From positions 1 through 5,496 of the forward strand of contig NHFS02000081.1 in the NCBI GenBank assembly GCA_002171315.2: a DNA stretch of 5,496 nt, given 5' to 3'. The notes under the pieces were generated by a model. That model was not told where the DNA came from, did not search any database, and saw only the letters and a program-made list of their open reading frames with translations. Within the stretch, counting starts at the first letter, position 1, and every line of letters starts with the position of its first letter. This document shows positions 1 to 5,496 of this stretch, piece by piece. This DNA comes from Euryarchaeota archaeon TMED117 (GTDB lineage Archaea; Thermoplasmatota; Poseidoniia; Poseidoniales; Poseidoniaceae). The position numbers and the translations under genes are program-made.

Positions 1-541
1 GTTTTCTCTTGTTCGAAACATCATCAAGCATAGTGGGCTGAGTTACGAAGATGCTTGTCCGTTTGATCCTGTATTTGAGGGAAGAGAGATAACCAGATGG
101 AACGACGGAAATCCTACCTTTGCCGAAGTGTTGTTGACACCAACCCGTATCTATTGTGATCCTGTGGTCAACTTACTCCACCACCTAAAAGCAGAAAATG
201 GCACTGTTCACGGTGTTCATGGAATCGCTCACATCACCGGCGGAGGATTATCCAATCTTCTTCGATTGCATGATTCACTTGGATGGCATATCGAAAGCCC
301 TCTGCCGATACCTCCTGAATTTGTCTGGCTTCAATCGAATGGAAATGTCACGGATTTGGAGATGCATCGAACATTCAATATGGGATTGGGAATGGTCCTT
401 GCTGTATCAAAAGAGTCGAGTGAAGCTATTCTTAATTTCCTTGCAAAAAGGAATTCAGGAGCACAGATTATTGGCCATGTTCATGATGATGGACACAGAG
501 TTACCCATGTGAATTCAGATGTTGTGTTTCAACACTATTGA
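1..541 (+). CDS. purM: Phosphoribosylformylglycinamidine cyclo-ligase (AIR synthetase), C-terminal part, 5' truncated
   Basis: This enzyme closes the imidazole ring in cytosolic de novo purine synthesis, converting FGAM and ATP to AIR, ADP and phosphate. The reading frame is open from base 2 to the TGA at 539-541 and gives 179 residues, roughly the C-terminal half of a protein usually about 340 long. The N-terminal half, with the ATP-binding domain, lies before the window. The fragment begins with FSLVR, matching the end of the family's HSNG-(Y/F)-SLVRK motif. It continues with LLTPTRIYCDPVV (about residues 44-56) and HITGGGL (77-83), both PurM signatures, and ends in a typical IIGHVHDDG strand near the C terminus. 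The GTG at 128 is an internal valine codon, not a start. The stop overlaps the next gene's ATG by one base (TGATG), suggesting co-transcription and translational coupling. Identification is from motifs and is strong; only the 5' boundary is unknown. Confidence 0.95.
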   Translation, partial: FSLVRNIIKHSGLSYEDACPFDPVFEGREITRWNDGNPTFAEVLLTPTRIYCDPVVNLLHHLKAENGTVHGVHGIAHITGGGLSNLLRLHDSLGWHIESPLPIPPEFVWLQSNGNVTDLEMHRTFNMGLGMVLAVSKESSEAILNFLAKRNSGAQIIGHVHDDGHRVTHVNSDVVFQHY

Positions 542-1929
542 TGCGGTGCGGTCAAGAAGAAGAATCGGTTCCATTGACCATGGCCGATACCTTCACTGGA
601 GCAGATGACCCTGCTGGTTGGCCTGGTCATCTTTGGCTAGAGGGCCGAACGATTGTTCATCTTCAATCTGATCAAGAGCGCCCCTCTCATATGCCAAGAG
701 GGCCCGTTGCAAAGTCTGGAACTGGGTTCATGAATCCTGCAATGGCACCTGCTCGGACCAGATCTGTTCTCTTGTTACAGGATGCACTTGAACATGGTTG
801 GCTCGTTGGCAATCGCCCAATTCGCGCTCTTGATGCATTGTGCGCTACTGGTATTCGAGTAAGAAGATGGAGAAATGAAATTTCTCCTGGCCTTCAAGAC
901 CGCCTCCATATTACAGCAAATGATCTCGATTCTGAAGCGTTGGATTGGGCGTTATCCTCCGTTCGGAAGAACAGGACAAATGGGGTCTTTCCTGAACTCG
1001 ACGACGAACAGATACCAACTGAACACATTACTGAAAATGGAATTCATTTCCAACGTTATGATGCTCGAATGGCAATGATTCAAGGCTCATTTCAATGGAT
1101 TGACCTCGACCCATTCGGTTCGCCTGTACAATTTCTTGATACTGCCCTACAAGGTCTTGGGCGTGTTGGCGTTCTCGAAGTGACTGCAACAGATACAGCA
1201 GCACTTACAGGGTCATCATCGACATCAGGAAAAAGAAGATACGGGCATAATGGGATTGTCGATCATTACGCTCACGATGATGCTGTGCGGGTCTTACTAG
1301 GAACGATTGCAACAAGTGCAGCACGATTAGATCGATCGATTGAGCCGATTCTTGCTCTCTTTGATGGCCATCATGTTCGCGTTTCAGTTGTTGTTCGTAA
1401 GAGCAAGCAAGGTGCTGATGAAAATCGTCAACTTATGGGGTGGCGAGTTCGGCACGATGATACCCCCTACACATTCGAAAAACACCCAACTCCCGAACAG
1501 ATTGAACGTTCGAGTGGGCCTATGTGGATTGGTCCATTATGGAATGAGGACATTACACGCCGGATGACAGAGGATCATGCGGTCAAGTGCTGTTTACCTA
1601 ACGAGGAGGACTTGAATTCTGCACCAGACATTGGATTAGAATGGAGTGAACTTGACCAAGTCTATGCGGAGCGAGAACTGAGACGATCTGTTCGCTACAT
1701 CTCAGATGCATCTTCCTTGCTTTCATCTGAACATCTTCTGCTACCATACGATCAGATTGCTCCTTGGGCAAAGGCGACATCAATGCCTTCGATGATCGAC
1801 CTTATTTCGGCGTTAAACGAAGAAGGCTACCTTACTGCCCGAGTTCCTGACCTAAGACCGTATATCGCAACAAAAGCACCGTATGACGTAGTCTTAGAGA
1901 TGGTACGTAAAATGGATTTAACCAAATGA
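541..1929 (+). CDS. trm1: tRNA (guanine(26)-N(2))-dimethyltransferase Trm1
   Basis: Trm1 uses S-adenosylmethionine to methylate N2 of guanine 26 in tRNA, once or twice. The Rossmann-fold motifs are in order (numbered from the ATG at 541, 462 aa): FMNPAMAPARTRS (63-75, the family's F-x-NP-x-M segment), LDALCATGIR (97-106, SAM-binding loop), ANDLDSEA (126-133, acidic SAM ribose contact), DLDPFGSP (188-195, active-site loop), EVTATDTAALTG (213-224) and RRYG (232-235). The C-terminal domain keeps the VRVSVVV strand (about 279-285) and GPMWIGPL (326-333). Two deviations stand out. The stretch between these last two motifs has no cysteine, although many relatives carry a CxxC...CxxC zinc site there. 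The usual RTHF...IKT near the C terminus reads ARVPDLRPYIATKAP. The protein is longer than typical archaeal members (about 380 aa), partly through a long N-terminus and an insertion near 145-168. The ATG at 541 is chosen for its TGATG overlap with purM; TTG 538 and ATG 580 are alternatives, and none has a clear Shine-Dalgarno. The 3' end overlaps the convergent PAC2 gene by 12 bases. Confidence 0.93.
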   Translation: MRCGQEEESVPLTMADTFTGADDPAGWPGHLWLEGRTIVHLQSDQERPSHMPRGPVAKSGTGFMNPAMAPARTRSVLLLQDALEHGWLVGNRPIRALDALCATGIRVRRWRNEISPGLQDRLHITANDLDSEALDWALSSVRKNRTNGVFPELDDEQIPTEHITENGIHFQRYDARMAMIQGSFQWIDLDPFGSPVQFLDTALQGLGRVGVLEVTATDTAALTGSSSTSGKRRYGHNGIVDHYAHDDAVRVLLGTIATSAARLDRSIEPILALFDGHHVRVSVVVRKSKQGADENRQLMGWRVRHDDTPYTFEKHPTPEQIERSSGPMWIGPLWNEDITRRMTEDHAVKCCLPNEEDLNSAPDIGLEWSELDQVYAERELRRSVRYISDASSLLSSEHLLLPYDQIAPWAKATSMPSMIDLISALNEEGYLTARVPDLRPYIATKAPYDVVLEMVRKMDLTK

Positions 1930-2673
1930 TGGATCGTTTTCAACATCGTCATCGCTTGGTGAAGGAAGAAGTGGTGTGGAGTTCTGAATAATCTCTTGAA
2001 CCGAATGTTCAATTTCTCTTGCACTTTCAAGCATCTTGGAAAGTGGAATATCGACACCAGTCATTTCTGTGATTGCTTCAATAGCAACAGCTGCAGCACG
2101 AACATCAGGATACATTGGGCTCGCTTCTGAAAGAAGGGCGGTAATATCAAGATTGAGTCGATCGCCTTCACTCAATAAGAAGCCAGTAATTCCTGAAACA
2201 ATTCCTCGTTGTATTGTGTGTAAATCCATCTCTTTCAATCGCTTCCTTGCCTTCTCAGATGCTCCAACAGCAAACAACCCTTCGCCTTGTACTTCTTTTT
2301 CGGGTTTTAGAATTCCATCGATAATGATGAGTTGTTCAAATCCACCGGCGGTAAACCATTCCAAAACGGTGGATCCAAAGGCAATGTCTTGTTCTTTTTC
2401 AAATTGAATTTCAGCGGTAAAAACTCCAATTCCATTCCCCTGATAGACCCTTACTGGGTGCCGAGGAACTTCATTTTGGATAAGGGCAACTGCAGGGAAT
2501 CGTTCATCCATGACCGTCCCTAATTGAGTCAACCCAAGTGATTCAATGATGTGTGAGGTTGCTATAACTCCGACCATTCCGGCCGTAGTAAATCCACAAA
2601 CTGCGACACCTCCGGTGGTTGGGTCAACCCCTGAACGTAGAACAAGATCATATGTCCCAAACTGCTGACTCAT
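1918..2673 (-). CDS. PAC2-family protein (proteasome assembly chaperone homologue)
   Basis: This 251-residue protein matches the archaeal PAC2 family, related to eukaryotic proteasome assembly chaperone 2 and to archaeal PbaA/PbaB. Family features visible are GFTTAGMVGVIA (27-38, the G-F-x-x-AG-x-VG signature), ERFPAVALI (57-65), PVRVY (73-77), GIVSGITGFLLSEG (157-170, the G-I-x-G-x-x-G-x-LL turn) and PDVRAAAVAIEAITEMTG (189-206), followed by an amphipathic helix (about 211-230). No signal peptide or membrane segment is seen, so it should be cytosolic. The last 20 residues are polar and acidic (SPSDDDVENDPSFG) and do not end in the hydrophobic-Tyr-X motif by which some homologues dock onto the 20S core. 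A direct proteasome role is therefore only a family-based guess. The start is well supported by GAGGGGG just upstream. The gene lies 51 bases downstream of the surface-protein gene on the same strand and may share its transcript. Its 3' end overlaps trm1. Confidence 0.88.
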   Translation of the reverse strand: MSQQFGTYDLVLRSGVDPTTGGVAVCGFTTAGMVGVIATSHIIESLGLTQLGTVMDERFPAVALIQNEVPRHPVRVYQGNGIGVFTAEIQFEKEQDIAFGSTVLEWFTAGGFEQLIIIDGILKPEKEVQGEGLFAVGASEKARKRLKEMDLHTIQRGIVSGITGFLLSEGDRLNLDITALLSEASPMYPDVRAAAVAIEAITEMTGVDIPLSKMLESAREIEHSVQEIIQNSTPLLPSPSDDDVENDPSFG

Positions 2674-2724
2674 TGTTCCCCCTCATTCTTCTGGTCAACT
2701 CGTGTTAGAAAAATATCACGCTTG
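2674..2724. other. Intergenic gap between surface-protein stop and PAC2 start
   Basis: This 51-base gap is the only non-coding stretch in the window. On the minus strand it holds ATATTTTTC (T-run at 2713-2709) about 36 bases before the PAC2 start, and then the GAGGGGG site. The T-run could be a weak archaeal terminator for the upstream gene or part of a poor AT-rich promoter element; neither is convincing. No hairpin is obvious. Confidence 0.7.
2678..2684 (-). promoter_or_regulatory. Ribosome-binding site of the PAC2-family gene
   Basis: Read on the minus strand this is GAGGGGG, followed by AACA and then the ATG at 2673-2671. Its GAGG core sits 7 bases from the start codon, a normal Shine-Dalgarno distance. 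It is the only clear Shine-Dalgarno-like site in the window. It fixes the start of the PAC2 gene and implies that this gene is initiated independently rather than by read-through from the surface-protein gene. Confidence 0.7.
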
Positions 2725-5496
2725 TTATTCTGTGAATTCGGACCAGTCTTCAGCACCTTCTTCTCGGTACCACCATGTTCCGTTTTCATCTTCCCACCAT
2801 TCGGTTCCGTATTCATCGACTGAGATGCCATCGTCTTCTTCAACAGACTCTTCAATGGATTCTTCGGGTTCTGGTTCCTCGTGCTCTTCGATAGTTTCAT
2901 TCGAATCGCTGCCGGACAATTCTGAAATTAAAGAATCGCCAGGGCGCTCAATAATTTCAGGTTCAGCATTGATTGTTTTGTCTTCAAATTCATCCAATGG
3001 TTTTCCTTCTGGAATCTCTGGAGCTGGTTCCTTCTTTTCCATAGGGAATTCATCGTCGTCTCCGTAGAATTCATCGTCATCAAATCCTGCGCCTGCGCGG
3101 CGATTTAGCATGACATAGCCAAGAATGACCAAAACGAGAAGAACACCTCCAATCCCTCCGTAAAGAATCGTGTTTGACGATTCCTTGTCGTCACCATCCG
3201 TATTTGTTGGTTCTACAGGTACATCAAGGGAAGCCGTCCATTCCACAGTATCTGAGGTCATTAGAGGTTGAAGCGAGTTGTAATCCGGAGAGGTTGTGTA
3301 GATGGAGAAGCCGAGGGTTTTCACAACACTCTCGTCTTTCTGTGCATTCCAAATCTGATCATAGGTTGGTTCAAACGAAATTGTTGCAGAACCATTTGCT
3401 GCAATTGTTACAGTTGATGGTTTGTTAAACAATGCCGGTATATCAGTGGCCGTTAATTCGACTGAAATAAGGAACGGATTTGGATTATTGACTTGACATT
3501 CAATCGGGTCGCTATCCATCTTCTTATTCGTTAGAATCGTTGAACTCTCACACGTTACTGTCGCAGGCAACAGGACGCTAGGTACCCATTCAGGCTCGGT
3601 GGTATTCGTGGTTGTTTCGTTGTCTATTGAATCATCAACGTATGCATTTAGTTGAGTCGTATGAGTAAGTGTTCCAAACCAGTTTCGGTCGTCGGTTGAG
3701 ACATTGAATTGGAGATACGTCGCGTTTTCAAATTCAGAAACGACGCGAATCTTACCTAGAGAGATTGTTTCAGTACCGCTGTTGATAGCAATATCTGATT
3801 CATTAAATGCAGTCCAATGGATTGTGGTACCCTCTAACGAATTCTGTTGAGCAAGGTCATTAACATCGTTCGCTGTTAGAGTGATGTTGAGGTCGATTGC
3901 GTCATTCGAATCTTTGTCGATATTTGTTGGTCCTGAAAGAAGGGCATCGATACCAGAACTCATGTTCAATTGTGCTGAACTACCAAGAATCGGTTGAACA
4001 TCTGTAGGCTCAATGTTCGCCATTGCTGCGTGGAGGGAGAGGGTTTCTCCATAGGTCGAGCTAAAAGTGAGGAACGCTGTTGGGATTGAAGCATCGCCCA
4101 GTGTTGTTGCATCAATAGGCGTCCATTCACCGTTCGAATCTGTCGTTCCAGTTAAGTTCGTAACTTCGTTCCCAACGGTTATGGCTAAGGTGATTTGGGC
4201 ATTTGCTAATGGAGAAAATCCACTTCCATCCTCAACACTTGCATCAATCTCAATCTTGAGGGGTTGATTTGAAACAAGGTATTGATCTGGATTTCCGGTT
4301 GTTACCGTTATGTCGAGATTACTTTGAAGATAGGTGTTGTTGAATGACACCGTTGGCCCAGCAAACGGTAGAGGAAGAGATGCATTGTCATAGATATCTA
4401 CAGCAGCGATTGCAACCCAATACTGAGATGCATCCTCAATAGAGTTTCCAGTAACGCTTCCAGATGAGTCGGTGTAATCAGACATTACTGAGATGTCATA
4501 GGACGTGGTTGAATTTGTAAGTGTTGCAACTGGGAGATATGTTCTATCGCCGAGTTTGAAGTTCTTCTCTGAAGTGAATTCACCGATTGATTCTGTTGAA
4601 TCATCGAGGCTCGTGTTTGAAACATAAACAAGATACTCTTCGACAAATGAGTCGACGCTTGAAGTCCAAGATACCCGCAGAGGGTTGCTTTCTGTACTTG
4701 CATCGAGATCAAGAAGTTGAACATTCGTTGCGCTTTCTGGCGCAGCAGGGTAAGGTATGGTTACTGAGAGAGACTGAGAGAGATTGCTTATCACGCCAAA
4801 AGTGTGGGTTGAGCGTACAACGTATCCATATGTTGAGCCAATCTCAACTTGTGTATCGGTATAATTGTTCGAACCTATCACGATATCATGAGGAGCAGTC
4901 CAATCATAGTTTGTCGATGAAGACATCTTGAATATTTGGAATGCTTGTAAATCAGAACCGTATGTTGACAACGGTTGCCATTCTATCGTGACATGATTTT
5001 CAGTTAGTGATTCAACTGAAACAATCGGCGTTGGAGGTAAGGCAAGATCTGGTGCCCCAAGAGTATAATTACCGCTGAATGAAGTAACATCGAACGTTCC
5101 TGCCTTTGAGGTTTCAACAGGTAATATCACAGTAAACGACCCTGTTCCCGGAAGCATTTGTTGATTCAGAGAATTACTCAATGAACCAAGAGTTCCTGCG
5201 GTTGTTGCAACGTGAAATTCAATATCATAAGCAATATCCAAATCAGTGAGGTTCGCCGTTCCGTTTGAATTGCTTGATATGGACATCATATTACTAACCA
5301 TTTCAATACCATATCCGTCAGAAAGGCCTGGGTATGCTGGAATACGCGGAGATAATGCGTCCCGTATGATGTCGTTCGTATCTGAAAGTGTTAACACTCC
5401 AATATCTGAAATCGTGCTACTCGAGTAACCTTCAATCGAAAGATCGATGTTGCTATCCACATCAACATCCAATGACAGATTGTGCCAAGCACCAAT
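2725..5496 (-). CDS. Large single-pass surface protein with fibronectin type III and Ig-like domains and an acidic Trp-rich cytoplasmic tail, N-terminus missing
   Basis: The frame is open from the window edge to the TAA at 2727-2725, giving 923 residues (numbered here from base 5496). The TTG at 5472 is only an internal in-frame codon, so the true start and any signal peptide lie outside the window. An uncharacterised beta-rich region (1 to about 150) comes first. Next is a fibronectin type III-like domain (about 154-248: P-T-P-I-V-S-V-E-S, V-T-I-E-W, T-Y-G-Y-V-V-R), then a second with an insertion (about 250-388: L-R-V-S-W, Y-W-V-A-I-A-A-V-D). An Ig-like domain with a G-T-T-D-S-N-G-E-W turn follows (about 392-500), then further beta-sandwich regions, one holding the only two cysteines (649, 667). 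There are 19 N-x-S/T sequons in the ectodomain. One membrane helix (about 777-798) is followed by NRR, so the C-terminus should be cytoplasmic. That tail of about 120 residues is very acidic and ends in a Trp-rich motif. It is probably a glycosylated surface or adhesion-type protein; no enzymatic motif is seen. The PAC2 gene follows 51 bases downstream. Confidence 0.8.
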   Translation of the reverse strand: MGAWHNLSLDVDVDSNIDLSIEGYSSSTISDIGVLTLSDTNDIIRDALSPRIPAYPGLSDGYGIEMVSNMMSISSNSNGTANLTDLDIAYDIEFHVATTAGTLGSLSNSLNQQMLPGTGSFTVILPVETSKAGTFDVTSFSGNYTLGAPDLALPPTPIVSVESLTENHVTIEWQPLSTYGSDLQAFQIFKMSSSTNYDWTAPHDIVIGSNNYTDTQVEIGSTYGYVVRSTHTFGVISNLSQSLSVTIPYPAAPESATNVQLLDLDASTESNPLRVSWTSSVDSFVEEYLVYVSNTSLDDSTESIGEFTSEKNFKLGDRTYLPVATLTNSTTSYDISVMSDYTDSSGSVTGNSIEDASQYWVAIAAVDIYDNASLPLPFAGPTVSFNNTYLQSNLDITVTTGNPDQYLVSNQPLKIEIDASVEDGSGFSPLANAQITLAITVGNEVTNLTGTTDSNGEWTPIDATTLGDASIPTAFLTFSSTYGETLSLHAAMANIEPTDVQPILGSSAQLNMSSGIDALLSGPTNIDKDSNDAIDLNITLTANDVNDLAQQNSLEGTTIHWTAFNESDIAINSGTETISLGKIRVVSEFENATYLQFNVSTDDRNWFGTLTHTTQLNAYVDDSIDNETTTNTTEPEWVPSVLLPATVTCESSTILTNKKMDSDPIECQVNNPNPFLISVELTATDIPALFNKPSTVTIAANGSATISFEPTYDQIWNAQKDESVVKTLGFSIYTTSPDYNSLQPLMTSDTVEWTASLDVPVEPTNTDGDDKESSNTILYGGIGGVLLVLVILGYVMLNRRAGAGFDDDEFYGDDDEFPMEKKEPAPEIPEGKPLDEFEDKTINAEPEIIERPGDSLISELSGSDSNETIEEHEEPEPEESIEESVEEDDGISVDEYGTEWWEDENGTWWYREEGAEDWSEFTE
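2734..2817 (-). other. Trp-rich C-terminal motif of the surface protein (three imperfect short units)
   Basis: Residues 894-921 of the visible protein contain five tryptophans in 28 residues. They can be read as three imperfect units of 8-9 residues, GTEWWEDEN, GTWWYREE and GAEDWSEF, each starting with glycine, holding Trp in the middle and rich in acidic residues. The segment sits two residues from the C-terminus, after a long low-complexity Glu/Pro linker on the predicted cytoplasmic side. The spacing suggests a small beta-hairpin or beta-meander that could bind a partner. Similar aromatic tails are, from memory, common on Marine Group II membrane proteins. Function is unknown. Confidence 0.5.
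3046..3078 (-). repeat. Short direct repeat encoding two DDEF units just inside the membrane
   Basis: The 12-mer GAATTCATCGTC occurs on the + strand at 3046-3057 and again at 3067-3078, 21 bases apart. On the coding strand it encodes D-D-E-F twice within FDDDEFYGDDDEF, a 7-residue period directly after the membrane helix and the NRRAGAG stretch. It looks like a small in-frame tandem duplication inside the acidic juxtamembrane tail. Confidence 0.6.
3103..3168 (-). other. Predicted transmembrane helix of the surface protein
   Basis: These bases encode about 22 mostly hydrophobic residues (ILYGGIGG, then VLLVLVILGYVMLN), preceded by a polar acidic stretch (TDGDDKESSN) and followed at once by two arginines. 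By the positive-inside rule, the long N-terminal part faces outside and the C-terminal acidic tail faces the cytoplasm. It is the only membrane segment in the visible part. Confidence 0.85.

Noticed and set aside
128..541. A separate small gene starting at GTG 128
   Set aside because: The frame continues upstream to the window edge with PurM-like sequence (F-S-L-V-R...), so this is an internal valine codon of purM.
2036..2407. A 123-codon open frame on the + strand inside the PAC2 gene
   Set aside because: It is antisense to a gene with clear PAC2 motifs and a good ribosome-binding site. The translation has no recognisable family feature.
2709..2716. AT-rich ATATTTTT on the minus strand as a TATA box for PAC2 or a T-tract terminator
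   Set aside because: It is only five T's and lacks a convincing B-recognition element or longer T-tract. The position suits either role weakly, so no call is made.
2670..2900. A 76-codon basic reading frame on the minus strand whose TGA overlaps the PAC2 ATG in an ATGA pattern
   Set aside because: It lies wholly in another frame of the GAA/GAG-rich tail of the surface protein plus the gap. Its Lys/Asn-rich composition is what a shifted reading of acidic codons gives, and it shows no family motif. The ATGA overlap is probably chance.
2702..3067. A serine-rich open frame on the + strand
   Set aside because: It is the antisense reading of the Glu/Asp-rich tail (TTC and TCA/TCG codons give strings of Ser), with no recognisable domain.
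5470..5472. TTG as the start of the surface protein
   Set aside because: The frame stays open to base 5496 with eight more codons, including another N-L-S sequon. There is no signal peptide or ribosome-binding site after it, so the real start must be outside the window.

Overview
The window most likely comes from an archaeal chromosome, probably a marine Thermoplasmatota (Poseidoniales / Marine Group II-like) genome. The evidence is a Trm1-family tRNA methyltransferase, a PAC2-family proteasome-assembly-chaperone homologue, and a large fibronectin-type, sequon-rich, single-pass surface protein with an acidic, tryptophan-rich cytoplasmic tail. From memory, tails of that kind recur in Marine Group II membrane proteins. 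The lineage is an inference; nothing here is a formal phylogenetic marker.

Layout: two genes on the + strand face two on the - strand. On the + strand, the 3' half of purM (purine biosynthesis; its 5' end lies before base 1) ends in TGATG, where its stop overlaps by one base the preferred ATG of trm1 (positions 541-1929). On the - strand, read right to left, a large surface protein whose 5' end lies beyond base 5496 stops at 2725. A 51-base gap with a GAGGGGG ribosome-binding site follows, then the PAC2-family gene (2673 down to 1918). The trm1 and PAC2 genes converge and overlap by 12 bases at their 3' ends, so there is no intergenic terminator between them.

The two pairs look like compact operon fragments with no obvious shared pathway: purine synthesis with tRNA modification on one strand, cell surface with protein quality control on the other. 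Coding density is nearly complete; the only intergenic stretch is 2674-2724. I see no RNA gene, CRISPR array, insertion sequence or attachment site.

I found no evidence of a new multi-gene system. The points most worth a second look are the three-unit Trp-rich motif at the cytoplasmic end of the surface protein, the absence of zinc-ligand cysteines in the Trm1 C-terminal region, and the PAC2 protein's acidic tail without a proteasome-docking HbYX end.
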